From assembly GCA_001805645.1 (NCBI GenBank), contig MHGQ01000065.1:1-50786 (forward strand): DNA of 50,786 nt. The letters are read 5' to 3'. A program made the translations under genes and the position numbers. Each line of letters starts with the position of its first letter. Position 1 is the first letter of the stretch. Below, piece after piece: positions 6,023-14,172 of this stretch. Source of the stretch: Omnitrophica WOR_2 bacterium RIFCSPHIGHO2_02_FULL_50_17. GTDB lineage: Bacteria; Omnitrophota; Gorgyraeia; Zapsychrales; Zapsychraceae. The notes beneath the pieces are model-generated. The model saw only the letters and a list, made by a program, of their open reading frames with translations. It was not told the DNA's origin and made no database searches.

Positions 6023-8617
6023 ATGCGAAGAATCCTCTCTCATTTTTTTATCATAACATTTTATTTGTTCTTTCCTTGTTCCGCTCCGGCCTTCGAGGGC
6101 AGGTCCTCCAAACATATCTTAGATAACGGACTGACTGTTCTTATCCGTGAAATGCCGGCCAGTCCTGTTGTGTCGGTGTACGCCCTTGTCAAAACGGGCT
6201 CGGCGACCGAGGGGGAATATCTGGGGGCAGGGATTTCGCATTTCTTGGAACACATGCTTTTTAAGGGGACGACCCAAAAAGGCGTGGGCGAGATTGCGGC
6301 CCAAATCCAGGCCGTCGGCGGAACGATCAATGCCCTGACGGGCATGGACTATACGATGTACACGATTACGGTTCCCTTCGAGGTCTTTGACACGGCCCTC
6401 GATGTGCTTTCGGATATGTTGATGAACTCGGTGATAGATCCGGAGGAGATGGAAAAAGAGCGGGAGGTTATTTTCGGGGAAATGCGCCTCTACAAGGATA
6501 ATCCTGACCGCCAGATCAGCCGGTTAGTTTTTCAGAATACTTACATCCGTCATCCCTACCGTCATCCCATTATCGGATATGAAGAATTGCTGGCGAAGGT
6601 TACACGGCAGGATCTCCTGGATTATTATCACAGTCATTACGCGCCCAATAATATGATTCTCTCGGTCGCGGGTCACACGGATACGACTGTCATCCTGCCT
6701 AAAATCCAAGAGGCCTTTAAAGATTTTAAGCCGCAGAGATACATCTCCCGGAACCTCCCCCTGGAGCCGCCTCAGATAAGCCGGCGGCGGTATGAAGAGG
6801 AATATCCCACCCAGTTAACGCGCCTCGCCATGGCCTTCCCTGGGGTGGGTCTCCTCGACCGGGACCTCTATGCCCTGGATGTCCTTGCGATGATTTTAGG
6901 AGAGGGCGAGAGTTCACGGCTTTATCTGAGCGTCTATAAGAAAAAGGGACTGGTGCATCAGATTTCCGCCTCCAATTTTACGCCTGCGGATCAAGGCCTC
7001 TTTGAGATTGATGGCTTGCTGGAGGAGGAGCGTGTGCAAGAGGCTGTCGGCGCGGTTTTAGACGAAATTGAACTTATCAAAGAAGAAGGGGTCAAGAAAG
7101 AAGAGCTGGAGAAGGCCAAACGGCAGGTCTTAAGCGATCATATTTTTCATTATCAAAGGGCCTCCCATGTGACTTATTCCCAGGCCGTGGATGAGGCTTT
7201 CGCGGGGGACTATCTATTCTCTGAAAAATATGTCGAGGCCGTTCGCAAGATTCGCAATGAGGACATCAAACGTGTGGCCAGACAGTATCTCATGGATTCG
7301 GTCATGACAATCGTTGTGTTAAAACCTAAATCAGAGGAAAAAACCGAGGAAACCGATAAACAGAAAGTCGAGTCCGCCGAAATCCAAAAGCATGTGCTGG
7401 ATAACGGATTGACGGTTCTTCTTAAAAGAGATGCCACGCTTCCCCTTGTGTGCCTGCGTCTGTCGCTTCAGGGAGGGGTGCGTCAGGAAGAGGCGGCCTT
7501 GAACGGTCTTTCTTCCATGACCGCGCAGATGTGGACGAAGGGGACGCGGTCTAAGGACGCCCAGGATATCGCCGAAGAGACGGAATCTTTAGGGATGATC
7601 CTTAATACATTCTCCGGCAAGAATAGTTTTGGATTGAGTCTGGAGTGTTTATCTGAAGATTGGGAGACGGCCGTAAAATTGCTTGAGGATTTAATAAAAA
7701 ATCCGGTCTTTCCTAGTGCGGAAATCGAGAAGGTCAAGGAAGAGATGCGGACGGTCGTGCGCCAGAGGGAAGATAACATCTCCAGCGTCACAGGCCTTGC
7801 GCTGAAAGGTCTTCTTTTTACGAGGCATCCTTTGCGCCTGGATGAATACGGCACGCTTGAGACCATTGATCGCATCACGCGCGAGGATGTTGTGGATTTT
7901 TATACCCGTGTGGCCGCGCCTGAGAATATGGTGTTATCGGTCTTCGGCGATATCGAGGCGGGTAAGGTCTTGGCCACACTTCAGAAAAGATTCGGGTCTT
8001 TGCCTTTGCGGGAGGTGCCCCTTAAATCCGTCCATGAAGATCCGCCGCTAGAGCCGCGGGAAAAGACATTGTTTATGGATAAGGAACAGGCGATGGTCAT
8101 GTTTGGCTTTCACGGCGTTGAGGTGGGGCACAAAGACCGTTACGGCCTTGAGGTCTTAACGGCGGTTTTGGGTTCTTCCTTTAGCGGCCGTTTATTCAAC
8201 CAAATCCGCGAGCAATTGGGGCAGGCCTATGCCCTGGGCGGGGACTTGGAGCCGTCTCTCGATACGGGTTTTATCTATTTTTACGTCTTGACAACGGATG
8301 ATCAGGTCGCCGCGGTGAACAAAATTTTGCGCGCCGACATTCAGAAACTGCAGACAGTCCAGGTATCCGATGCCGAGCTTCAAGGCATCAAGACTTATCT
8401 GAAGGGCACGTTTAAGACCGCCTTAGAGACGAATTCCTCCTTGAGCCTGGCAAGCAGTTTGGACGAGTTGTACGGCCTCGGTTATCAATATTATCAGCAT
8501 TACGGCGAAGGGATTGACGGCGTCACCGCAGAGGATATCCAGCGGCTGGCCCGGCAATATCTCGATCTGCAAAGAGTGGTTATTGTCACCACACGGCCTA
8601 AGAAGAATGCCGAATAA
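6023..8617 (+). CDS. M16 family zinc peptidase, two-domain, secreted
   Basis: The 864-residue protein has a signal peptide (RRILSHFF, then a hydrophobic core and an SAPA-type cleavage site near residue 22), so it acts in the periplasm or outside. The first M16 unit has the inverted zinc motif HFLEH (H73, E76, H77) and the downstream glutamate in KEREVIFGEM. The second M16 unit starts near residue 455 (HVLDNGLTVLLKR) and lacks HxxEH, as in pitrilysin-type proteins where the second half is structural. Such enzymes degrade peptides or processed presequences. ATG 6023 was preferred over earlier in-frame codons because it gives the signal peptide. It overlaps nothing and follows the hypothetical gene by 7 nt. 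Confidence 0.93.
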   Translation: MRRILSHFFIITFYLFFPCSAPAFEGRSSKHILDNGLTVLIREMPASPVVSVYALVKTGSATEGEYLGAGISHFLEHMLFKGTTQKGVGEIAAQIQAVGGTINALTGMDYTMYTITVPFEVFDTALDVLSDMLMNSVIDPEEMEKEREVIFGEMRLYKDNPDRQISRLVFQNTYIRHPYRHPIIGYEELLAKVTRQDLLDYYHSHYAPNNMILSVAGHTDTTVILPKIQEAFKDFKPQRYISRNLPLEPPQISRRRYEEEYPTQLTRLAMAFPGVGLLDRDLYALDVLAMILGEGESSRLYLSVYKKKGLVHQISASNFTPADQGLFEIDGLLEEERVQEAVGAVLDEIELIKEEGVKKEELEKAKRQVLSDHIFHYQRASHVTYSQAVDEAFAGDYLFSEKYVEAVRKIRNEDIKRVARQYLMDSVMTIVVLKPKSEEKTEETDKQKVESAEIQKHVLDNGLTVLLKRDATLPLVCLRLSLQGGVRQEEAALNGLSSMTAQMWTKGTRSKDAQDIAEETESLGMILNTFSGKNSFGLSLECLSEDWETAVKLLEDLIKNPVFPSAEIEKVKEEMRTVVRQREDNISSVTGLALKGLLFTRHPLRLDEYGTLETIDRITREDVVDFYTRVAAPENMVLSVFGDIEAGKVLATLQKRFGSLPLREVPLKSVHEDPPLEPREKTLFMDKEQAMVMFGFHGVEVGHKDRYGLEVLTAVLGSSFSGRLFNQIREQLGQAYALGGDLEPSLDTGFIYFYVLTTDDQVAAVNKILRADIQKLQTVQVSDAELQGIKTYLKGTFKTALETNSSLSLASSLDELYGLGYQYYQHYGEGIDGVTAEDIQRLARQYLDLQRVVIVTTRPKKNAE

Positions 8618-8620
8618 CGC

Positions 8621-8648
8621 TTGCAGGGGCAGAGTCCGGGTTTATAAT
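8621..8648 (+). promoter_or_regulatory. candidate promoter for the CpaF-like gene
   Basis: TTGCAG (8621-8626), a 16-nt spacer and a perfect TATAAT (8643-8648) lie between the peptidase stop and the ATPase start. The -35 box is weak. The start of transcription would fall just before the palindrome at 8658. Confidence 0.5.
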
Positions 8649-8657
8649 ATAGTTCAT

Positions 8658-8693
8658 GCAAAACAAATTCGATTTTTTACGAATTTGTTTTGC
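8658..8693 (+). repeat. Perfect palindrome in the leader of the CpaF-like gene
   Basis: GCAAAACAAATTCG (8658-8671) and CGAATTTGTTTTGC (8680-8693) form a 14-bp perfect stem with an 8-nt loop containing six T. It could be a terminator for the peptidase gene or a leader hairpin of the next gene; the T-run is in the loop and not after the stem. Confidence 0.7.
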
Positions 8694-8711
8694 GCTAACT
8701 AAAGCTCAAAG

Positions 8712-10067
8712 ATGGACCAATCAAAGTTTATAGATTTGGAGTTTAGGCTGGTTGAGGCTATGCAGGGCAAGCTGCACCTGCTTCAGCCCCAGAAGGAGCG
8801 AGAGGAAGTCGTCGGCTATGCCCTGACGACGCTCCTTGAAAACGGCGAGTTTACCGGGTTTAAGAATGAGTTTACCCATGCGGAAACCCGTGTTCAATTC
8901 ATCCGCAATTTCCTTTCCTACGGCATCGCGACGGATTTGTTGTGTGATTTTTGCGTTGAGGATTTGATTATCAACAACTTGAAACCCATTTATATCCATC
9001 ACAGCCAGAAGGGGTTTGTTGCGACGGATAAGCAATTTACAAGTTCTAGGGAATTGGATCTTTTTCTCCGCAAAATTCTGCTTTTTGCCGGCCGCAAGAG
9101 TCTGGATAAGATTGTCAATCTGGAGCTTCCGAACTTAGAAGGCCGCGTGAATATCGCCCTTTCTCCTTTTGGCCCGCAGATCACGATCACCAAGGCCAAG
9201 GTCTGTCCTTTGAGCATCTTAGATCTTGTGCGGCAGGGGAGCTTAACCCATGAGGTAGCGGCTCAGTTGTGGCTTTATGTGGAGGGGATGTCGATCCGTC
9301 CGGCGAACATCATCCTTGCCGGTGGCCCCGGCGTGGGCAAGACCACCCTCTTGAATTCACTTTTCAGTTTTATCCCCGAGACGGAGCGCGTCGTCGTTAT
9401 TGAGGATACTTTGGAGTTAAACACGTTTCTCGAAGAGAGTTGTTCGCGGCTGGAGAGCGACGACGATCTGACACTGGCGGATCTGGTCAAAAATGCCTTG
9501 CGCATGCGTCCGGAGCGCATCATCGTCGGCGAAGTGAGAGGCAGTGAGGCCAGGGACATGATCACCGCCTGCAATGTCGGGAAATATTGCATCGGGACCA
9601 TCCATGCCCTCACCTGCCGGGAGGCTATCATCCGGCTGCAGAATGAGCCGATGAATATCCCGGAGATGCTCATTAATCTTATCGATGTTTTTATCGTTTT
9701 GAAAAAATATCACGTCAAGGACAAGGTGTTTCGCGTGATTGATGAGGTCAGTGAAACCAGCGGTATGGAGCAGGTGAAAATCCTGTTGTCCCAGGTGTAC
9801 AAATACGATTATGACAGCCATTCTTTAAAACAGTTTAATCCCAGTACCGTCTACCGGGACCGCTTAGCGCAGCAGGCCGGACTCACGCCGAGAAACATTA
9901 TGAAAGAGCATTTGTTAAGGGCATTTTTGCTGGAAGAGCTCGATAAGCGGAATTTGACGAGTATGAAAGAGATTGCCACGTTTTGCCGGGCTTATAGCCG
10001 TAATCCTAACGAAACAACCGCCCATCTTGGATTAGACCGGGAGAAACTTTTAAGCGAGACAAAATAG
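8712..10067 (+). CDS. CpaF/TadA-like secretion ATPase
   Basis: The 451-residue protein belongs to the type II/IV secretion ATPase superfamily, closest to CpaF. Walker A is GGPGVGKTT at residues 204-212, the Asp box is VVVIEDTLEL, Walker B is RMRPERIIVGEVRG, and the His box is GTIHA. The N-terminal ~190 residues hold the usual CpaF arm and a beta-rich subdomain. Such hexamers power assembly of Tad pili or related secretion. No Tad partners (CpaB, CpaC, TadB/C, pilin) are nearby. The C-terminal ~90 residues (from about 360) look like an added helical segment. Role as a lone ATPase is unclear. Confidence 0.88.
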   Translation: MDQSKFIDLEFRLVEAMQGKLHLLQPQKEREEVVGYALTTLLENGEFTGFKNEFTHAETRVQFIRNFLSYGIATDLLCDFCVEDLIINNLKPIYIHHSQKGFVATDKQFTSSRELDLFLRKILLFAGRKSLDKIVNLELPNLEGRVNIALSPFGPQITITKAKVCPLSILDLVRQGSLTHEVAAQLWLYVEGMSIRPANIILAGGPGVGKTTLLNSLFSFIPETERVVVIEDTLELNTFLEESCSRLESDDDLTLADLVKNALRMRPERIIVGEVRGSEARDMITACNVGKYCIGTIHALTCREAIIRLQNEPMNIPEMLINLIDVFIVLKKYHVKDKVFRVIDEVSETSGMEQVKILLSQVYKYDYDSHSLKQFNPSTVYRDRLAQQAGLTPRNIMKEHLLRAFLLEELDKRNLTSMKEIATFCRAYSRNPNETTAHLGLDREKLLSETK

Positions 10068-10095
10068 CCGATGCGCGGAAAGGGGATAGTCAATA

Positions 10096-10297
10096 ATGGT
10101 ACATAGGGAAAGTCAAATGGTTTAACAACCAAAAAGGTTACGGCTTTATTGTTCAGGAAAAAGGTCCTGATGTCTTCGTGCATCATATGGCGATCCAAGG
10201 TGAGGGATATAAAACCTTGGAAGATGGCCAAGAAGTCGAATTTGAGATTGAATCCGGCCCCAAAGGTGATCATGCTGTCAAGGTAAATAAGGTGTAG
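10096..10297 (+). pseudogene. Cold-shock domain protein with apparent 1-nt insertion near the start
   Basis: The frame ending at TAG 10295-10297 encodes a full cold-shock domain: [15 protein letters not shown] (RNP1), DVFVHH (RNP2) and the final acidic and basic strands. There is no start codon in that frame: it is preceded by TAA, TGG, TAC, ATA. The expected ATG at 10096, with AGGGG at 10081-10085 before it, is one base out of frame. Removing one base from CATA (10102-10105) restores ATG GTA CAA GGG AAA, the normal family beginning. It is either a sequencing or assembly error, a recently broken gene, or a gene using ATA or frameshifting. The rest shows no decay. Confidence 0.8.
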
Positions 10298-10306
10298 AAA
10301 ATCCCA

Positions 10307-10340
10307 AGAGGCCTGACTGAAAGAATCAGGCCTCTTCTCT
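10307..10340 (+). terminator. Intrinsic-type terminator after the cold-shock gene
   Basis: AGAGGCCTGA (10307-10316) and TCAGGCCTCT (10326-10335) form a perfect 10-bp GC-rich stem with a 9-nt loop, followed by TCTCT. The T-tract is weak but placement right after the stop codon supports termination. Confidence 0.7.
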
Positions 10341-10421
10341 CATTGTCACGTCGCCCCCTTTTTTTCGCGTTGCGTCTCAATCCGTCTTCCCCGCAGCCTA
10401 AAAATGAATCAGACATTCCCT

Positions 10422-10450
10422 TTGTCTATTTTGGGAAAGTTATGTATAAT
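10422..10450 (+). promoter_or_regulatory. Promoter of the DEDDh exonuclease gene
   Basis: TTGTCT (10422-10427), a 17-nt spacer and TATAAT (10445-10450). Spacing is optimal and the -10 is perfect. The start of transcription would be about 20 nt before the ATG, leaving room for the GAGGAGGGG ribosome binding site. Confidence 0.75.
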
Positions 10451-10478
10451 ATCCCCTCTATTGAGAGGAGGGGTATGC

Positions 10479-11270
10479 ATGAAACTTTCCAGGACATTGG
10501 TTGTTCTCGATCTTGAGACAACCGGGACATGGGTGGACAGGGATAAGATCGTTGAAATTGCCATGGTTCAATGTACTCCCGAAGGGAGTAAGGCAGCCTA
10601 TGCCAAGAAGGTTAATCCTGGGGTTCCTATTCCGCCTTTTGTGAGTCAGTTGATCGGCATTACAGATGAGGATGTCAAGGATGCCCCCTTGTTTAAGGAT
10701 ATCGCCCAGGAGGTAGTGGATTTTATCGGCAAAAGCGACCTCGCCGGTTTTAATATCGAGAAGTTTGATTTGCCATTGATGGAGAGGGAATTGCGCGATG
10801 CCAATCTTTCCTTTAACTGGAAGGAGCACCGTGTTTATGATGCCCAGAGGGTTTACCATCTCAATGAAAAACGAGATCTTTACGCGGCCTATAAATTTTA
10901 TTGTGATAAAAATCTGGACAACGCCCATTCGGCCGTATCCGATGCCCAGGCGACTCTGGAGATCCTGGAGGCTCAGGTGTGTAAATACGGCGATCCAGAG
11001 CGCAAGGTGGAGTCCCTAGGGCAATATCGGTATAAAATCCTGGATGAATTTTACGATAAAGAAAAACGGTTCCGCTGGTGGAATGGGAAGCTGTATATGA
11101 TGTTCGGTAAATACGCCAAGAGGTACAGCCTCCAGGAGATTGTTCAGAAGGACCGTCATTATCTGGAATGGATTTTAACGGCCCAGTTTACCGACGAGAT
11201 CAAGGAACTGGTTGAGAGCGCCCTACAGGGGCGTTTCCCTCAGCCGCCGGAGAAAGGAAGCCTTCCATAG
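10479..11270 (+). CDS. DnaQ-like DEDDh 3'-5' exonuclease
   Basis: The 263-residue protein starts with the ExoI motif VVLDLETTG (D11, E13). ExoII is in LAGFNIEKFDLPLM and ExoIII is HSAVSDAQAT, with the histidine and aspartate of the DEDDh subclass. This fold is shared by the proofreading epsilon subunit, oligoribonuclease and RNase T-like enzymes. The ~90 residues after the nuclease domain (WWNGKLYMMFGKYAKRYSL, then an acidic helix) resemble the tail found in many standalone DnaQ-like proteins, so this is probably a repair or RNA-trimming nuclease rather than the replicative subunit. Start at ATG 10479 is set by a strong GGAGGGG; an ATG at 10475 is out of frame. Confidence 0.9.
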   Translation: MKLSRTLVVLDLETTGTWVDRDKIVEIAMVQCTPEGSKAAYAKKVNPGVPIPPFVSQLIGITDEDVKDAPLFKDIAQEVVDFIGKSDLAGFNIEKFDLPLMERELRDANLSFNWKEHRVYDAQRVYHLNEKRDLYAAYKFYCDKNLDNAHSAVSDAQATLEILEAQVCKYGDPERKVESLGQYRYKILDEFYDKEKRFRWWNGKLYMMFGKYAKRYSLQEIVQKDRHYLEWILTAQFTDEIKELVESALQGRFPQPPEKGSLP

Positions 11271-11278
11271 ATCCCTCC

Positions 11279-11357
11279 TTGCTTTCGCCTGTCTTCCGAC
11301 AGGCCCCGTAGAAGCAAGGCTTTTTACGGGGCAGGCAGGCAAGAAAGCAGGGATATT
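11279..11357 (+). repeat. Nested palindromic element
   Basis: A large imperfect palindrome. Outer arms TGCTTTC (11280-11286) and GAAAGCA (11343-11349), inner arms GCCCCGTA (11303-11310) and TACGGGGC (11325-11332), and a side hairpin CCTGTC-TTCC-GACAGG (11288-11303). The GCCCCGTA arm returns at 13502-13509. Confidence 0.75.
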
Positions 11358-11429
11358 TGATTAGGCTTTCCGCCAATGGAGGGGCGAGGTATCGAAAAGA
11401 ATGAAAAGTGAAAAGATAAGGAAGATGCG

Positions 11430-11819
11430 ATGCCGACTCTATTCACACGTATCGTAAGCGGCGAAATTCCCTGCCACAAGATTTGTGAAGATAACGACTA
11501 TTTGGCCTTTTTGGATATCCGGCCGATTAACCCCGGTCATACTCTGGTTATCCCCAAGCAAGAAATTAATTATTTTTTTGACCTAGACGATAAACTGCTG
11601 GGGGGGCTGATGGTGTTTGCCAAAAGGGTGGCGGCTGCGGTCCGCAGGGAAGTGGAATGCAAGCGTATCGGGGTTATGATTGCCGGTCTTGAGGTGCCGC
11701 ATGCGCACGTGCACCTTGTGCCCATTCAGGAATTGGGAGATCTGAATTTTGCCAAAGCCAGACCGGCTGAGGCCAAAGAACTCGCGAGGATTGCGGCGAG
11801 GATTCGAGCCCATCTTTAA
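11430..11819 (+). CDS. HIT family nucleotide hydrolase
   Basis: The 129-residue protein has the histidine triad HAHVHLVP (H91, H93, H95) near its C-terminus. The upstream pattern TLFTRIVSGEIPCHKICEDN, LAFLDI, NPGHTLVIPK is typical of the bacterial Hint/HinT and PKCI-like branch. Members cleave AMP from phosphoramidates, including aminoacyl-adenylates. GATAAGGAAG gives a ribosome binding site before ATG 11430. Length is normal. It is followed after 36 nt by the NTF2-like gene. Confidence 0.95.
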   Translation: MPTLFTRIVSGEIPCHKICEDNDYLAFLDIRPINPGHTLVIPKQEINYFFDLDDKLLGGLMVFAKRVAAAVRREVECKRIGVMIAGLEVPHAHVHLVPIQELGDLNFAKARPAEAKELARIAARIRAHL

Positions 11820-11855
11820 ACGAATTTGTAGAAACCACATATCAGGAGGTAGCGT

Positions 11856-12284
11856 ATGCAACCCTTAACGTCATCCAAACCCAAGGACTGGTCAGAGGAA
11901 CAAAACGGTGTCTGGAAGTGCCTGGAAGATCATTGGGATCATCTGATTAACGGCCGGGTCGAAGAATTCCTGGAATATATTCATCCTGATTTTATCGGTT
12001 TCGGCCATGAGAGCCCCATCAACATCGACAGACCGTGGCTGCAGAAATGGGTCGGGTTTTGGAGCAAGTCGACAAAGATCCTGATATGTGAACTGCGCCC
12101 CATGGATATCAAGATCCACGGGGATATCGCTATCGTCCAATATTTTATTTTTACTATCGAAAAAAATGCCGAAGGCGCCAAACGCATGATTCGCCGCTAT
12201 ACCATGACTTGGAAAAAACAAGGGAGGCGTTTTGTTGTGATTGGCAGCCACAATAACCTGATGGACGAGACCATCCGCAAATAG
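11856..12284 (+). CDS. NTF2-like (SnoaL/DUF4440-type) protein
   Basis: 142 residues. The N-terminal helix pattern QNGVWKCLEDHWDHLINGRVEEFLEYIHPDF and the following beta strands (IAIVQYFIFTIEK, RYTMTWKKQGRRFVVIGSHNN) fit a small NTF2-like cone fold as in calcium/calmodulin kinase II association-like or DUF4440 proteins. No catalytic residues can be assigned, so it may bind a small ligand or only dimerise. A strong AGGAGG lies 7 nt before ATG 11856. The assignment is by pattern only. Confidence 0.75.
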   Translation: MQPLTSSKPKDWSEEQNGVWKCLEDHWDHLINGRVEEFLEYIHPDFIGFGHESPINIDRPWLQKWVGFWSKSTKILICELRPMDIKIHGDIAIVQYFIFTIEKNAEGAKRMIRRYTMTWKKQGRRFVVIGSHNNLMDETIRK

Positions 12285-12293
12285 ACATTTCCT

Positions 12294-12731
12294 ATGCTGC
12301 AGCGAAGACCGTTAGCACAAAGAGAGAAGGATTTAACCCGCCGCTATCTGGTTTGGTGTTATAAGACGACAAAGGAAGAACTGGATAAGATAGACCGCTA
12401 TTTTACGCAGGCGATGGTGGATAATTTTCTCATCTTGCAGTTAACGAATCTGGAAGGATACAAATCCTCGCCGGACGATGCCCCTTTGCGAAAGGCCGTT
12501 GATGAATTTATTGGCTATGCGCGGGGAAAGAAGGCCAAGGCTGAGGAAAGGAAATTCGCCGACATAGCCCAAAGCGCCCTCCAGCCCGGTTACCAATACT
12601 TAAAGGTGCGTTTCAAGGCCGTCGAACAGGCCATTGTCCAGTTTTTGGGGCGACAGGAATTGGATAAAATCCGAGGTCTTTATGAGGAGGAGATGACCAG
12701 CCGTATTCTTCAGGCGCGGGAACATGCTTAG
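12294..12731 (+). CDS. Hypothetical helical protein
   Basis: 145 residues, not recognised. It begins 10 nt after the NTF2-like gene at ATG 12294 without a visible ribosome binding site, so translation may be coupled. The sequence is predicted mostly helical, rich in Lys, Arg, Glu and Gln, with heptad-like stretches (KTTKEELDKIDRYFTQAM, KIRGLYEEEMTSRILQ). No membrane segment or signal peptide. Codon usage looks like that of neighbouring genes. Confidence 0.65.
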   Translation: MLQRRPLAQREKDLTRRYLVWCYKTTKEELDKIDRYFTQAMVDNFLILQLTNLEGYKSSPDDAPLRKAVDEFIGYARGKKAKAEERKFADIAQSALQPGYQYLKVRFKAVEQAIVQFLGRQELDKIRGLYEEEMTSRILQAREHA

Positions 12732-12754
12732 CCAGGAGCACAAGACGCAAGGAT

Positions 12755-12988
12755 TTAGCGTCGCTGCAGGTCGCGGATTTTTTGCTTTTGGTCTTGAATA
12801 AGCCGTTTTTGACTGTCCGCAACTTCCTTGGCATGTCTTCGCTGTTCGCTTATCATCTCTGTGGAATCCGTCATTTCTGTCTTGGGAGTTGAGAAGGATT
12901 TTTTGATAGCCGTGATGACACCTAAGAATACGGCACAGGCAGCTAATGCCCCTACGATAAAAAGAATGATTCCTTCCGGGTCTTTCAT
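12755..12988 (-). CDS. Small single-pass membrane protein
   Basis: The only likely minus-strand gene. From the ATG at 12988-12986 it encodes 77 residues: a short polar start (MKDPEG), one hydrophobic helix (IILFIVGALAACAVFLGVITAI) and a charged cytosolic tail ending in a coiled-coil-like KRLIQDQKQKIRDLQRR. It does not overlap any plus-strand gene and has its own promoter-like sequence at 13026-12998. No ribosome binding site is visible. Function unknown; it could be a small membrane scaffold. That it is a real gene is likely but not certain. Confidence 0.55.
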   Translation of the reverse strand: MKDPEGIILFIVGALAACAVFLGVITAIKKSFSTPKTEMTDSTEMISEQRRHAKEVADSQKRLIQDQKQKIRDLQRR

Positions 12989-12997
12989 AACAATGTT

Positions 12998-13026
12998 ATT
13001 ATAAAATAAAAAAAATAGGGGAGCAA
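12998..13026 (-). promoter_or_regulatory. candidate promoter of the minus-strand small gene
   Basis: On the minus strand TTGCTC (13026-13021), a 17-nt spacer and a perfect TATAAT (13003-12998). Transcription would start about 3-4 nt before the ATG at 12988, giving a nearly leaderless message, which fits the lack of a ribosome binding site. Confidence 0.55.
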
Positions 13027-13088
13027 CTTGAATCTTAATAATCAATCTTAATAATCAGAGGATATAAAGATGGGAATACATTTTTGTA

Positions 13089-13117
13089 TTGTGTTATGAT
13101 TGTGCCGCGGCTATAAT
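13089..13117 (+). promoter_or_regulatory. candidate promoter of the 13160 gene
   Basis: TTGTGT (13089-13094), a 17-nt spacer and TATAAT (13112-13117). It diverges from the minus-strand promoter at 13026, and a GGGGG ribosome binding site follows before ATG 13160. Confidence 0.6.
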
Positions 13118-13159
13118 ACGTTTATTCATTGGGATGATAAAATAAAAAAAGGGGGCGAT

Positions 13160-13477
13160 ATGTCCAAACAATACGACTTTAAAGGGGAGTGGGAAAAGAC
13201 AAGAGAGCGGCTTACTAAATTCAGCAAGGATGCCCTGGAAGTGGCGAAGAAAGGGGAAAAGGAACTTGTCAAATTTTCCCGTCTGGGGAAATTGCATGTC
13301 GATGCGACAGCCGTCGGCCTGAAAAGGGAACAGTTGTATTATCTTGTCGGCAGGGAGTATGTCAAGGCCAGTACGCCGGAGAAACCAACGCCAGCCATCG
13401 CAAAGCTTCTGGATGAACTTAAAGCGGTTGAAGGGCAACAGAAGGCCATAAGAACTAAACTAAAAAATGTGAAATGA
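13160..13477 (+). CDS. Hypothetical coiled-coil protein
   Basis: 105 residues, start at ATG 13160 after a GGGGGCG ribosome binding site. It is strongly charged and helical (KGEWEKTRERLTKFSKDALEVAKKGEKELVKFSRLG), with a middle segment (VGLKREQLYYLVGREYVKA) and a C-terminal helix. The pattern is like small phasin- or apolipoprotein-like proteins that coat surfaces or associate with others, but no family is recognised. It has its own promoter and is followed by palindromic repeats. Confidence 0.75.
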   Translation: MSKQYDFKGEWEKTRERLTKFSKDALEVAKKGEKELVKFSRLGKLHVDATAVGLKREQLYYLVGREYVKASTPEKPTPAIAKLLDELKAVEGQQKAIRTKLKNVK

Positions 13478-13494
13478 AGCCTTCTAAACTCCTC

Positions 13495-13606
13495 GATGCT
13501 TGCCCCGTATAAATCCTTTCAGGATTCTACGGGGCTTGCATCGGGGTATCCAGGCAGGGTTTCATTCCTGCGATTTTGAATCCCCGTCCACCTAAGGCGG
13601 ACGGGG
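13495..13606 (+). repeat. Pair of palindromic elements
   Basis: The first hairpin has arms GATGC-TT-GCCCCGTA (13495-13509) and TACGGGGC-TT-GCATC (13528-13542) with an inner stem AATCCT/AGGATT around a 3-nt loop. The second has CCCCGTCC (13582-13589) and GGACGGGG (13599-13606). The first shares its GCCCCGTA arm with the element at 11279. Confidence 0.75.
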
Positions 13607-13629
13607 TATATGAGCAGAATAAAGTCGTG

Positions 13630-14115
13630 ATGAAAAATGCTTTTATCATTTTCTTCCCTTTTATTATGTCGCTGGTTGGAAATGGCCATGTTCAAGCTGC
13701 TTCTATCCCTTCCCATCCCGTTGAGGTTATCATTGATGGGAAGAAGTACGCTTCCATTCATGTCTATAAACTTCAACGACTTAAAGAAGGATTAAAACAT
13801 GTTTTATCCGCAGGGCAAATCCAGGAGTTTAGCGAGGAAGAGTTATGCGCCGCTATGAAGGAATTGAAACAATCGGATGGCGGATCCGTGAAAACTCCGG
13901 ATACCCAAGAGAATGAAATAAGCCCTTCCTCGCTTGAGGAAACACAAAATTTAAAGGTTCCGTCGGTTGGGTCTGAGGAAGATTCGGATACGGCTCAGAT
14001 GAAAGAGATGCTGCAGGATTATCTTACCGAACACGAGGACGTCTCGCCCGTTGTCTTTGATCCGCAAAAGGTCAAGACCGTTATTATCCGTCCCCCGGCG
14101 GAAACGTCGCCGTAG
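13630..14115 (+). CDS. Hypothetical secreted protein
   Basis: 161 residues from ATG 13630 (a GTG directly before it is also in frame). Residues 1-24 form a signal peptide ending in VQAA. The mature part begins with a small strand-rich segment (PVEVIIDGKKYASIHVYKLQRL), continues as an acidic, Ser/Glu/Thr-rich low-complexity stretch, and ends in a VKTVIIRPPAE tail. No domain is recognised. It probably sits in the periplasm. Weak ribosome binding site; the gene starts right after palindromic repeats. Confidence 0.7.
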   Translation: MKNAFIIFFPFIMSLVGNGHVQAASIPSHPVEVIIDGKKYASIHVYKLQRLKEGLKHVLSAGQIQEFSEEELCAAMKELKQSDGGSVKTPDTQENEISPSSLEETQNLKVPSVGSEEDSDTAQMKEMLQDYLTEHEDVSPVVFDPQKVKTVIIRPPAETSP

Positions 14116-14172
14116 GTCTATGGAAAATCTTTTATTCTCAAGCAAACCTGTGTTTGTTCAAAGGTTGTAAAT

